A stretch of 44,743 bases of DNA, taken from Chromera velia (lineage: Eukaryota; Sar; Chromeraceae). The position numbers and the translations under genes are program-made. Under the pieces are notes generated by a model. The model made no database searches, was not told the origin of the DNA, and worked only from the letters and a program-made list of their open reading frames with translations. The stretch is taken from positions 1 through 44,743 of the forward strand of contig JAHBMJ010000395.1 in NCBI GenBank assembly GCA_018398765.1. Reading direction: 5' to 3'. Of this stretch, positions 22,600 through 36,403 are shown one piece after another (positions within the stretch are counted from its first letter, which is position 1; every line of letters starts with the position of its first letter).

Positions 22600-25499
22600 A
22601 GTGTGTGTGTGAGTGTGTGTGTGTGGGTGTGGGTGTGGTTCCCTTGTAACTGTTCTTCACTGTTTCTCAACATGAGAACCGAATGAGAGACTGTCTGCAC
22701 TACCTCTTCTCTTTCCCTTTCCGACTCTTCCATGCGGTTGCATACGTGAGCAACGCAGAGGGAGAAACTTTGCATCTGTACCCCCAGTAGACCCAAGTCA
22801 ATTCAGTCAATGTTCCCACGAGTCACTGAGGGAGGGAGTCAGTGAGTTAGTGAGTGAGTGAGTGAGTGTGGATGGATGGGTACAGGTGATCACGAAGTCG
22901 GGCATGATTTCGTTCTACGACGTCAGTGGCTGTTACATCTTGTGGGAGCGTGCTTTCTTCATTTGGGAGCAGATCCAGGCTTTCTTCGATGCAGAGATCA
23001 AAAAGGTCCGTCAGCGGGTGCATGTGTAGAGAGGTGCATGGGTGGATTAGGATTAGTGAGAGAGGCAGAAGGCTTGGCGCCTCCCGTTGGATGATGAGGC
23101 GAACCTGCATGAACCGCGGCGGTTGGCCGGGCAAAGAAAGCGCACTATGTCGCTGTGTCGAAGATTGCTATCGCCTGAAATTCCTTTTGGGGGAGTTTTC
23201 TTCTCAATTCATGTTTTCCCCTTCGATCGTTCGGCCTCTCTCCCGCACACACACCTTCTCTCTTGCTTCTGCCTGCCCTGTTGCTTCCTTCTTTGTTTGT
23301 GCAGCTGGGTGTGAAGAACGCCTACTTCCCCATGTTTGTTAAGAAGGCGCGACTGGAGGCAGAGAAAGACCACGTCGAAGGTCGGACAGACAAGAGAAGA
23401 GGAAAAGAAGTAAATGCTATAGTCGTTTAGACGCATGTCTGCATGTTGTCCAGTATGAAGATTGGCTGACTGGATGAAGCCTCTGGAAAAGGACTGTCTG
23501 TTGGAAGTGTTTTCTGGCGCGACCTCAGCTTGAATCATTTTCTGCTCTTTCCTGTCTCCTCTCCTCTCCCGACCTCTTTTCTCGCGTCTCTTCTCGTCTC
23601 TGTTTTTCTTAAAAACCAACTTTCCCAACATCGTGACACACAGAAAAAAAACTAACTTGTACTCATACCACTTCAAAGCACATCTCTTTCTTCTCCACTT
23701 TCCTCCCGTAGGCTTCTCCCCCGAGGTCGCGTGGGTGACAAAGTCAGGAGACAGCGACCTGGCAGAACCTATCGCTATCCGTCCCACCTCCGAGACGATT
23801 ATGTACCCTGCCTATGCGGACAGAATCAGGTCACACAGAGACCTGCCTGTAAAGCTCAATCAGTGGACAAGCGTGGTCAGGTGGGAGTTCAAACACCCCA
23901 CTCCCTTCATCAGAACCAGAGAGTTCCTCTGGCAAGAGGGGTCAGTCAGTCAGAGGAGTCAAAGTTTCCCATTTGGTTTCAACAATCAGCCAGGCATTCG
24001 ATCGGATGTCAAAGCAACAGGTGCTTGTTTTGTCAAAAGGCTATCGTTGCTTTGAAAGCCTGTGAACCCTCTCTATTTATTTGTGAACGATTCGTGAAGG
24101 TATTTATTTCAGCCGTCCATCCGGGGTGAGAGAGAGTCCAGTGAGTCCGATGAGATCCACTTTCAGAGAGCCGGTGGCCCGATGACTGAAAGCATCTTAG
24201 TCGTAGTCCCTCCTCTGCCTCCTGAGCTGCTCTTTCTGTCACCTCTTTGCTGCCTGAGGAAACGAAGGAAGGGCGTCAGGCAAGGAAGCATACCTGCTGT
24301 CTTCCTTTCTCTTCTTTCTGCAGTCACACCGCACATGCGACGAACGAGGAGGCTGAGGAGATGATGTTTCAGGCTCTGGATCTCTACGAGCGTGTCTACA
24401 GAGAGATCCTGTCAGTGCCTGTGGAGAAGGGAATGAAGAGCGAGGGGGAGAAGTTCCCTGGAGGAAAACACACGAGCACTGTGGAGGCTTTTATCCCTGC
24501 AAACGGAAGGGGGGTGCAGGCAGCAACCTCACATCACCTGGGACAGAACTTCTCGAAAATGTTCAACATCTACTATGAGGGTAGGTAAGTCTGGACGCAG
24601 AGAGAGAGAAGGAAGGAGGACTTTGTGTTTACTTTCCAAAGAACATTTTGGTCATGGATCTCTTGTAAGTCGATAGATGCCTCTGTCTCTCCTTGCAAGG
24701 CTTCGGGTGAGCCTCGAGGGGCCCTTCTTGTCGATCTTTCGTCTGTTATTTTCTTTCTCTCTTTCTCGATGGTTGTGTGTCTGACTGATATTCTGCGTGC
24801 GTCAGTCTCGGCAGGTATCTCTGCAGAGCTCTCTCTGTTCATTCAAACATCTGTAGTTGCTGCATGGGAGAAAGTGAAATATGAATTTTGCCTTTCAAAG
24901 GGTCGCAGGGTGTGTTTCTTGCCTGGCGTCATTCTCGAAATTCTATGTTTGTTTTTGTTTTTGCCTCTACTGGTACCAGGACTGCTAAGTGACTGGATTG
25001 AAAGACCTTCGCCTGTTGTCTCCCTGGTTCCTCTTTCGTACAGACGAAAGCAAACAGAAGTCCCTCGTTCATCAGACCTCCTGGGGCATCACGACGAGAT
25101 CTGTCAGTAAAGGGCAGGGGGCGGAGTAGACCCGGCATTTGTAGTTTCTTTCTTTATTTCTTTCTTTGTTTCTTTTCTTTCTTTCATTCTTTCTTTCTTT
25201 CTTTCTTTCCTTCCTTCTTTCCTTCTTTCCTTCTTTTCTTTCCCCTTTCCGTTTTCTTTTCTTCTTGACCCCCTCCCTCCCCCGGTTCTCTGGGGTGTCG
25301 TCCCCCTTCGTCGCTGTCTTTCTTCTTCATTGCACCTTTCCTTCCTTCAACTGGGGTCGAAGTGCTGCGCTTGCCAGACTTCTGTTCTGGTTAATGTATG
25401 CATGGTGTGCAGATTGGAGTGATGGTGATGACCCACTCCGACGACAAGGGCCTCGTCCTCCCTCCCAAAGTCGCCCCTGAGCAGGTCGGTCGGTCCACT

Positions 25500-25536
<37 letters not shown>

Positions 25537-26240
25537 ACACACACACACACACATCGATCCGTGTCATTTTCAATTTTTACCTCTTTTCTCTTCTCTCCGT
25601 GCGGACCTGCCCCTTTTCGTCTTCGTGCGCCTTCCTGCTGTCTTAACCTCCTCCGCGGCCTTGTGTTTCTTCCCATGGCAATCAACCCTGCTGCCTGCCT
25701 GCCTGCCTGCAGGTTGTGTTCATTCCCATTTTGTACAAAGACAAGGACGCGGACAAAATCATTCAGAACGCAGAGGCCATCTACAAGAAGGCACAGGGGG
25801 CAGGAATCAGAGCAGAACTCGACGCACGCACAAACTATAACCCTGGTCAGCCTGTCTCTCTGCCTGTATGCCATAGCCCTCCCGAGTTGTTTATCCTTGA
25901 GTGACCACAGAGTCATGCCGTCTCCACCCCCACACTCATAAGGGCCCCCGGCTGTCTGTTGCGTCGGTTTGTGGTTCTTACTGCCGAACTGCAACCCCCA
26001 TGCTTCCTTCCCCACAGTCTGTCTGACCCGTTTTCCCTTTCCTTGGCGTCTTTTCTTCCTGTCTGATTTTGTGAGTGTCGTCCCGTCCACCCTTGCTTGA
26101 TCAGCCTCTCGTCCCTCCTTCTTCCTTCCTTCCTTCCTGGACTGCAATGGCTTGTGCATGACTCACGCTTTCATTCGCATTTATTGGCATGCCAACGGTT
26201 CTTGTAAGCTGTTCTCTCTCTCTCTCTCTTTGTGTGCGTG

Positions 26241-26295
<55 letters not shown>

Positions 26296-28094
26296 ACGAT
26301 GATGCATGCGACTGCATGTGCAGGATGGAAGTTCAACCACTGGGAGGTGAAGGGCGTGCCCATCAGGTGCGAGGTGGGCCCTCGGGACGTTGAGAACGGA
26401 ACTTGCCGGCTCGTCAGAAGAGACACAGGAGAGAAGGTCGACATCCAACAGGAGAACCTGGTCACGGAGGTGGGTCAGGGGGGCATGGGTGCATGGGGGG
26501 GATCCGTGGGATTCCTTTTTCTTTTTTCTGTTTGTCTTGTTGTTTGGGGGTGGAAGAGGAGGGACGTTGGGGGGGAGGTGAAAGGAACCAGAACGAGTCA
26601 GACAGCGGAAAAACATAGACCGACCCGTTGCAGGGAAATGAAAGGTCGGCTGATATCATCCGAAATGTTGTCTCCCTCCGTCTTTTCACGGGCCCTGTGC
26701 GTGTTGTGGGCGGCGGCTGCGTCTTCGCCTGCAGAGAGGAGGACAGAATCCCTTGGAACGCCTACGTCATGTGAGCGTGTGTTCTTGTGTGTGTGTGTAT
26801 CACTCACTCACTCACTCACTCACTCACTCACTGACTGCAGTTGAATGCCCTTTTGGAGAAGATCCAGCAGTCCCTGTTTGACAAGGCCGCCCAACTCCGA
26901 CAGGAGGGCATCGCGAAGATTTCCACATTTGCGGAAGTCATGCCCGCACTCAACAACAGAAAGTGTGTGCTTGCTCCCTGGTCAGTCAGTCAGTCAGTCT
27001 TACGAGAGAGAGAGTCACTTGCAAAAAGCACTGCCAACATGTGCGAGGTGTAAAAAGTCAGCAAGTAGAAGTGGCTGTCTGTCATCGTGAGAGCCTGACA
27101 CAATGGCATCAAGGGGCATCGGCAAGAAGACTGTGTAGGTGTCTCTCCTTCCCTTCTCTGGCGAAGTTTCGAGTAAGTATTCGTGTGCCCTTCCGTGCGT
27201 GTCTCCTTGTTGATCCCCCCCCTGTCACGTCAGGTGCGAGGAGGAGGCAACAGAGGACGAGATCAAGAAGGAGACCCAGAGACTCTCCGAAGAGATGGCA
27301 CAGACACAGGCAGAAGTCGAGGTCGGTGTCTTCTCGAGTAGAAGAGAGGGAGGGAGGGGGGAAGGGAGGGAAGGTGCGATCAGTCAGGATGCAGCAATCT
27401 TTTCTTTTTTTGTCAGTGAGATGACCTTTCGCCTCACATGCGTTTGCAGTCTCCTAGCACTTTCGCCGATATGGCATGAAAAGTCACTTTCGTTTTTGTG
27501 CTGTTTCGAGTACTTTTTCTGCCTGCAAGGTCAAGTGCATCTCTCGATCCGCATTTCACCGTTGCAGGAGGAGGGTGCGGCACCCGCTCTGACCGGTGCC
27601 ATGAAGACTCTGTGCATCCCTCTGAATCAGGTGAGGGAGGTGGGGGGGAGGGAAGGGAGGGAATCGATTTGTCTGTCCTTGCTGATAGAGCTGGGTTTGT
27701 TCCCTTGTCGTTGTCGGGGAGAGAGCAGAGACTGTCGCTTCCACGGGTAATCAGGAGAGACTCAAGCAGCTGCGGGGGGGAGAGAGTTTGCACCTCGAGA
27801 GTCGCAGTAGTATGATGCTGTGGGACCCAGTGAAAGAACACGCCCAAAAAGTCTGCCCTTGCAGTTGCATGGTCCTTTGTGCCTGGCTCCCTCCTCTTGC
27901 CATTCTTTGCTTTGCTTTTTTGCCTTTGATTCCCTCCCTCCCTGGAATCAATTCATCCTGCGTCTCTTTTCATCTCCTTTGCTCTCCTCCTCTGCTCGCC
28001 TCTGTGCATGCAGCCCGAAATGCCCGAGGGGACAAAATGCTTCTGGACAGGGAAGCCCGCAAAGAGCTGGACCCTCTGGGGGAGGAGTTATTGA
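19307..28094 (+). CDS. Prolyl-tRNA synthetase with N-terminal YbaK/ProX-like domain
   Basis: This enzyme charges tRNA-Pro with proline. Exons: 19307..19369, 19447..19578, 20051..20152, 20426..20463, 20728..20804, 21135..21212, 21534..21646, 22240..22320, 22886..23005, 23305..23380, 23712..23940, 24324..24580, 25044..25102, 25413..25484, 25713..25845, 26324..26469, 26841..26962, 27234..27321, 27568..27630, 28014..28094. All 19 junction phases agree; 709 aa, stop TGA. Residues 1-165 match the YbaK/ProX editing fold ([30 protein letters not shown]). An A/P/K linker covers 166-200. From ~203 the class II core follows: IAIRPTSET, motif 2 ([14 protein letters not shown]), motif 3 ([16 protein letters not shown]), then the anticodon-binding domain ([15 protein letters not shown]) and a C-terminal domain ending [10 protein letters not shown], the eukaryotic/archaeal ending. 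Twelve of the 19 donors have C at +3. Architecture resembles the apicomplexan cytosolic enzyme. Confidence 0.96.
21340..21433 (+). repeat. CT and CTGA microsatellites in a ProRS intron
   Basis: A CT run (21340-21383) is followed by ten or more CTGA/GACT units (21385-21433). It lies in intron 21213-21533. Confidence 0.9.
22041..22195 (+). repeat. GT / CT / TTCC / TTTC compound microsatellite
   Basis: In ProRS intron 21647-22239, GT then CT runs lead into long CCTT and CTTT tetranucleotides. The coding strand is almost purely pyrimidine for about 130 bases before the acceptor. Confidence 0.9.
22425..22636 (+). repeat. CT and GT microsatellites in a ProRS intron
   Basis: A CT run near 22470-22500 and several GT runs (22500-22530, 22552-22636) occupy intron 22321-22885. 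Confidence 0.9.
25144..25260 (+). repeat. TTTC-type pyrimidine microsatellite
   Basis: About 115 bases of TTTC/TTCC units on the coding strand in ProRS intron 25103-25412. Confidence 0.85.
25499..25553 (+). repeat. (AC)n microsatellite in a ProRS intron
   Basis: About 52 bases of AC with one ATAC interruption. It is oriented opposite to most other repeats in this gene, which read GT or CT on the coding strand. Confidence 0.9.
26213..26297 (+). repeat. CT then GT microsatellite in a ProRS intron
   Basis: CT units (26213-26230) followed by about 65 bases of GT, shortly before the acceptor of ProRS exon 16 (26324). Confidence 0.9.
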
Positions 28095-29607
28095 CGGAAT
28101 TAACGGTTTTGCTTGTCATGTCGGTGCTTGTGTGTTAGGGTAGGGGGTCTGTGACGATCGGAGCAGCGACAGTGGCGGCAACATGTTGATAATTAAGGGA
28201 AATGCANGGGGGGGAGGTTTGGATGACCAGACTCGAGAATGCGAAGAGAAAGCGGGAAAGGATATGCTTTGCGTGTGTGCTTGCAATCTGCACATGCACG
28301 CATGCATGCACAACAGCGTTCAATGCACGCACATCAGTAAGTTCCTTTCGAAAATGAGAGGCGCAGACGAGGGTACCTTAATTCAATCAATCAGTGCGGC
28401 AATTTAAGATTGGGGAGAATTTGATGGGGCTACCTGTCTTGAAAGTGTTGGGATGGCACGGCGGGTGAGTGCATGGATTGATCTAGATTGATCAGTCGCT
28501 CGTCCAGCCGCTCAAAACAATTTTGTCTGACAATTTCCTAAACACGCATATTTCTTTTAGTCTTTGAAACTCTTAGAAACTTTTTTCGGATAATTTAAGC
28601 AAATTTGAGTAAATATTTGCTTTCATAAAGCATCACGTCAACCTCAGTATTTCGGTTGGCGCTGCAAACGAATCGGCCTGCCTGTAGTACCATGAAATTA
28701 CCTGGAATCCTGATTTATGAAAATAGAGCTGAAAAATCATTAATTTTATATACCCCTACTTAAATTGAAGTCAAATAGAATTAAATAGAATAAAGTAAAA
28801 ATCTGAATAGAAACGGTATGCTTGTTGGGATTTAGAGGTTCTTATACAAAAAAAAAAGTGCACTCCAGTTTGTATTTCATACTCCAAAAAAAATGTAACT
28901 ATGAAGCCAAGTTGATAAATATAAAAATATAAATCTAAAGAAATATACTTTAGCTTTTTAAAAAAATATAGAAGGCCTCGGATTAGGATTAGGATTTATT
29001 TGGATTCGGAAGCCTCGGATTCACCCGAGCTGCCCTCGGAAGACACACAACTAAACTTCATTGAAGTTCATTCTCGCACTTGCCTTCGCGGGTATTCGCG
29101 GGCGAATACACAGCTTTTGTTTGAAGCTTCATAAAGCTTCATGCACCTCAGTTGCCATACTTGTCTATACACATCATACATCCGGGTGTCGATGCTAGCT
29201 AGCCTGGGCTGGTTGGGGACCGTGGTTGGTCACACCGTTGGTGAATGTTGCATGGCGACCCCGCAAGCCGGCCCGGCGCCGTCTCTCCTCACAAATCATC
29301 CCGAATATTCACGAATCTTACCCTCCTTTACTTTTTGAGTGATTTCTCAACGTTTCTCGACTGTGTACGTCGATCAAATTCGATATTCATAGGTCCACCT
29401 CCGACATCTTTTAGTAATCTCTGATTGATCATTCCGACGGATCAGAACAGAGGGTTTCCAGCTAGATTATTTCCACGCGTACTCTCACTGAGCTGTTCTT
29501 TGTCTACGGAGATCACCGTCTCTCGAACCATTTCGGTGCGGTCAGCGCTGGAAACGAACGATGAGTCGATAAGAACGCCTGAGAGCCCAGGAAAGGTTTT
29601 GTGTGAA
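28095..29607. other. Spacer between ProRS and the MFS transporter
   Basis: The left end holds the ProRS 3' UTR. A single ambiguous base in a G run is at 28207. From about 28500 to 28980 the DNA is strongly AT-rich with poly-A tracts. From 29340 the frame of the MFS exon is open upstream of its first ATG, so a further 5' exon or a longer 5' UTR is possible. No separate gene is seen. Confidence 0.5.
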
Positions 29608-31924
<2,317 letters not shown>

Positions 31925-32021
31925 ACTATGAAGGTGTCACTTAGGTGTGTACAGTAATACAAAAAATCGATGGCAAACCGATGTATTTTGTGAGGAACGT
32001 TTTGTATTGTCAGTGTCTTCG

Positions 32022-32530
32022 TGACTGACTGACTGATTGATTCATTGATGGATGGATTGAATCATTGATGGATGGATGGATCGGTGGATGGGTGGATGGA
32101 TGGACTGATTCATTGATGGATGGGTGGCTGGATGGATGGATGGCTGGATGGATGGATTGATTCATTGATGGATGGATGGGTGGATGGATGGATTGATTCA
32201 TTGATGGATGGGTGGATGGATGGATGGCTGGATTGATTCATTGATGGATGGATGGATGGGTGGATGGATGGATTGATTCATTGATGGATGGATGGGTGGA
32301 TGTATGGCTTGATTGATTCATTGATGGATGGATGGGTGGATGGAAGGATGGATGGATTGATTCATTGATGGATGGGTGGATGGATGGATGGGTGGATGGA
32401 TGGATTGATTCATTGATGGATGGATGGATGGGTGGATGGATGGATTGATTCATTGATGGATGGATGGGTGGCTGGATGGATGGATTGATTCATTGATGGA
32501 TGGATGGATGGATGGGTGGATGGATGGACA
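32022..32530. repeat. GATG/GATT minisatellite, about 500 bp
   Basis: Degenerate tetranucleotides (GATG, GATT, GGTG, GCTG) are organised into a higher-order unit of roughly 36-50 bp, each marked by gattgattcattgatgg. It begins about 100 bases after the MFS stop codon. Open frames inside it (Met-Asn-Gln-Ser-Ile-His-Pro type) are repeat artefacts. Confidence 0.92.
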
Positions 32531-32654
32531 ACCAACTGCTTCGGGACTCCAAGGCAGAGCATGTGATGGTCAGCGGTTCATGCAGAGCACCAAAGAAAAA
32601 CTTTCTAGATGCCAAATCGGTGCCAGTCTGCATGCCGCATGAACACGTACTCTC

Positions 32655-32752
32655 TTTTCTTTCTTTCTTTCTTTCTTTCTTTCTTTCGTTCGTTCGTTCG
32701 TTCGTTCGTTCGTTCTTTCTTTCTTCCTTTCTTTCTTTCTTTCTTTCTGCCT
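32655..32752. repeat. CTTT / CGTT tetranucleotide microsatellite
   Basis: CTTT units change to CGTT units in the centre (about 32686-32714) and back again. It lies between the GATG minisatellite and the first candidate exon of the next locus. Confidence 0.9.
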
Positions 32753-32934
32753 GCGAAATGCGACGCTGACTGGTCCAAGATCTTCATTCGCTCAGCTGTT
32801 CAGCTCTGCCTTTCCAAACCGAGTCTATTGTATGTGACACTGTATGCCTGTGTGTCTGCTTTTCTGAAGATAGGTCTGTTGGACTGTCAATGTCTGCGTT
32901 CTTTTTGCTCTCCCCCCCCCCNCCCCCCCCCCCC

Positions 32935-32965
<31 letters not shown>

Positions 32966-32992
32966 TGTGTATGAGTGTGTGTGTGTGTGCAG

Positions 32993-35542
32993 ATAGAGAA
33001 AGACTCAGAGACGTTCAGACTGATCGACAATGATACGCTGACCACAGTTCGGGTAGACCCGACACTAAACTCCGTCCAGGGTGAGTTGATCAACACCTAT
33101 GTGCTTGCGCTGAGGGTTCACTTTCACCCATCAATGTGAGTTGCATTTCCTTGAAATCCTCCAAATGATGAATCCACCGTTCTGTTTTTGTTCCAGAGCT
33201 GTCAACCACCACGCATTGACACAGTCTCTTTGCTCCCTTTTTGCTTTCAAGCATGGTCAAGGGTTCGTGATACAAATTGTCCATTCATTTGTCATGCAAC
33301 CTGTTTCATACCCTTGCATGCCTGCAGTGATTGGATCGTGCGATTCCGCATGCATGAGTCTGAGGGAAAGACTGCAGGGCGAGGGGAGAGTTGGGCCTCA
33401 AAGTAAATGATTCTGAAGGTCGGCATGGTAAGGGGGAAGGATCTCCGTCGGCTGGACGCATTCCCTCTTCTTATGACGGCGGTCCTTCTTCTGGGTGGAG
33501 GTCTCATACTGGAGGAAGTGGGATGCAGGGGGCAGGAAGCACTGGCCGCAGCCAAAGAGGACCTGACTGGAGGGAGGACTTCAGGAGTCGGCAGAAGGAC
33601 AACTGGTGAGTGAATTGAGAATGTAGGTGTGAATGGAAGATTGATAGCTGCATGTGGTTCTTGCACATGCAATCAATATCCGCGCTCCTTTACGAGTCCC
33701 ATTGATTTGACTTCCAGGGCGAGCATTCCCCGGGATTCCCCGGGGACGATTCCCGTCTTAGTTCAAGCAACAGGTCGACAGAGAGCTAGGGCACGTGTTC
33801 CACGACAAAAGACGGCTCTCCTCTTTGCATGCATGAAGGATGAAAATCGACGCAGATATGTATCGCTCCTGCAGGCTGTCAGAAGCTGTCATCCCCGAAA
33901 TGCAGTCAACTATTACGTTGAACAAAGGAAACAGCCCCTCCGAGAACACAGGTCAGTCACTTCCGTAGAGTTTCGAAAAAGCCTGAATGTCGTAGCCTCT
34001 TTCCATGTTCAAAGTCAAGACTCGCCATCAATCGAAATATTTGCATTTGATCCCGTGTATGTATGCACGAACTCGTGGGCGCACATTAGCTATTTCCTCT
34101 CAGGACGCAGGCGTTTTGTAAGTTCTCCGTTCGTGTTTGCATCGTGTGTGAGGCTACTTGCATGCTTCGTTTACGATTCAGTGTTGCACCCAAAAACATT
34201 TGGGTGCCGGACAATGTCTCTTGGGAGAGTTTGCTGATGTGCCTAGCTGGCTGTCTGCAGATAAGGGGTCGGGCTTTGACTGTCGTGGCTGCGTGGGAGA
34301 GCACCTTCGGGAAGATGCCGTCAAAAGAGACGGTACATGCTCTCAGTGTCAGAAGCTCGTGCACCTTCCTTCGCCTCCCTTTCCCTGCACATCTGAAAGA
34401 CGAATTCAGGGGGCAGCTGAAGCATGCAGGAGCAAAAGCGGCATGCAGAATGAATGAGGGAATGATCGAATCAAAGAAGTACGACTGCATGCATGTGCTC
34501 TGGTCCTCACGGACAGGGGGGCAAGGGTTGATGAAGACGGGTGGACACCGACGCTCAGGCGGCCATCCAGCAGTCTCTCAGATTGGAAGGTCGTCTGGCA
34601 GTGCGGCTAGTTGTTCCTCTGCATCCGCTGCTTCCTCCTCCCTCTTGGGGGGGTCTCAGGCTCAGTCGGATTCTCTCTTCTCTCTTCTCCAGATTGTGAA
34701 GGAGGGAAGTGTCTTGGACGTCGCAGNNNNNNNNNNNNNNNNNGGAGGGAGAATCTGATGGAGATGACGAATCAGAGGGGGGGGACGAGTCGGACTCGGC
34801 AGGTGATAGTGATGGGGAGGAAGGCGAAGGTGAAGGAAAGGAACTTCAAGGGAGAGATAAAAAGAAACTAAAGGTCTCCTCTAGTTCAACTTTCTCTCAG
34901 GGCTCGGCAGTGGGAGGCGTGGTGGCATCCTGGTTTCAAGGTGCCGCCAGGTCTTTCTCGAGACTGCTCTCCGGTGGCATTTCCGGTCAGCCCTCTGCTG
35001 TTTCGTCTTCTGCTGTCAGAGTGAATGACCAGCAGGGCCCAGGGGCGGGGGATGACTCAGAGGGTGAGGATGAGGATAGCGATGATGGAGAGGAGGAGAA
35101 TGGGAATGATGCTGGAGGAGAGGCAGAGGCAGAGACAGAGGTTGTTCCCACCGCGTTCTTTTGTCTCACCATGCGTGCCATTCTCTTTCACAGACGACAA
35201 TACAGAGAGTTGATGCAGACTCTGAGGTGGAGAGCAGAGAGAATTCGTCTGGGTGAGGCTGTTGGGGCAGACGCTGCCAAAAAGCAGTGGATATCCGATG
35301 ACGACGGTCACAAGGCACGGAAGCAGAGTCAACTGGACGATCTGGTCTCCGCACAGTACGAATCTGGGGGTGATAGAGAGGGAGAAGAGGAAGAGAGGGA
35401 GGAGGATGGAGAGAATGGAAGCGCGGGAGCCTCAGAGCATGGAGAAAGAGACGAGGAATTCCCAGAAGATGAAGACGTTGGCGACGTCGCTCCGGAGGCT
35501 TCAGAGGGAGAGACCTCAAGGAAGAGGAAGTCAGTCTTTTAG
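32993..35542 (+). CDS. Unresolved multi-exon gene for a large acidic protein
   Basis: Product not recognised and the model is incomplete. The best part is the 3' exon, open from about 34694 (after tctccag) to the TAG at 35540-35542. It encodes several D/E/S/G-rich blocks, a Ser-rich stretch, a basic helical segment (RQYRELMQTLRWRAERIRLG) and a terminal RKRKSVF that could act as a nuclear localisation signal. Candidate upstream exons with good splice signals are 32993-33080 (phase 0 to 1), 33378-33605 (2 to 2), 33875-33951 (2 to 1) and 34261-34332 (1 to 1). The last has Cys pairs CRGC and, beyond its donor, CSQC. The last three chain in phase, but the first does not reach the second without a missing exon. 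A 17-base gap at 34727-34743 breaks the frame. It could be a nuclear acidic protein or a decaying gene. Confidence 0.3.
34727..34743. other. Assembly gap (17 N)
   Basis: Seventeen undetermined bases interrupt the acidic-protein exon, so the reading frame across this point cannot be checked. Confidence 1.
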
Positions 35543-36157
35543 ACCTGGGCCATGACTGCGTGAATGATAATCATGATGTGGTGGATGAGTGTTCGAGCCA
35601 GCTCCACAAGACCGCGTGCAGAGATTTGTGCATGCAAACAGACCTCTGCAGGACTTTGCCCCCTTCTCGATCGTCGTCTTGTCGGTTTTTTTTTTTTTAA
35701 GAAAGGCATTCATTTGTCTCTGTTTTTTCTGTTTCTTCTTTTTTTTTTGCTCTTTGTCTGTCCGTTTGCGTGTTTTCGCCATCAACAAAATTTTTCTGCC
35801 TGAACGCCTCTCAAAGTCTTTCGTTCCTTTCCCCAACAGATCAAATTACAAGAACTACTGCGATCAAAGAAGGGATGCGGTCGCAAGGGCATGAATCAGA
35901 GATAACCAGTGAAAGAAAAGAGTTCATGCACGTTGGCATTTTGACCTACTTTTAGTTAACAATCTCCACTTTGGACATCAATTTCTTTTTCTGCATGGTT
36001 TTTGCAGGCGCGCCGATTGAGTCTAGCTCGGACTGACTGAAAGGAGACACGACCTGGCTGATCGAGCCTCCTCCTTCCGGCACAGGCGTCCTCGGGCCAC
36101 CGACCGTGACAACCAAGATCAGAACCCCTGCCTCACCTGTCCCGCCACCGTTGGCAG

Positions 36158-36403
36158 TCAGGTCACCGGCGGCGATTCCTGCACCGCCTCCGTGACGGCT
36201 TCCCACTCCGACTTGAAGGCAAGTTGAAGCGTTGGGCATCGGACATGGTTGCGGCCTGTCTTATCCACCTAGAGAATGCTCTGCCTGCCAGATCCGATAC
36301 CGAGCGATATTGGTTTCAAGAAGCTCTGCATGAGGTGTACGGTATTCCAACCGTAGTTGGAGCAGACGATGCTAGAGACGATGAAGACACTGCACAAAAA
36401 TAA
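36158..36403 (+). CDS. Possible 3' exon of an unknown gene
   Basis: After a GCAG acceptor (ttggcag), a frame stays open for about 81 codons to a TAA at 36401-36403. It encodes a basic start (HRRRFLHRLRDGFPLRLEGK), an amphipathic middle with WASDMVAACLIHLENALP and RYWFQEALHEVYGIP, and an acidic tail (DDARDDEDTAQK). The residue mix looks protein-like rather than random. No upstream exons are found between 35543 and 36157, so this may be a relic. Confidence 0.22.
   Translation, partial: SGHRRRFLHRLRDGFPLRLEGKLKRWASDMVAACLIHLENALPARSDTERYWFQEALHEVYGIPTVVGADDARDDEDTAQK

Noticed and set aside
32010-32453. Minus-strand frames rich in Ile-His-Pro-Ser repeats
   Set aside because: Minisatellite artefact; all frames of a GATG-type repeat tend to stay open.
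35952-36239. Minus-strand 95-codon glycine-rich frame
   Set aside because: No splice or family support, and the opposite strand has a more protein-like frame overlapping it.
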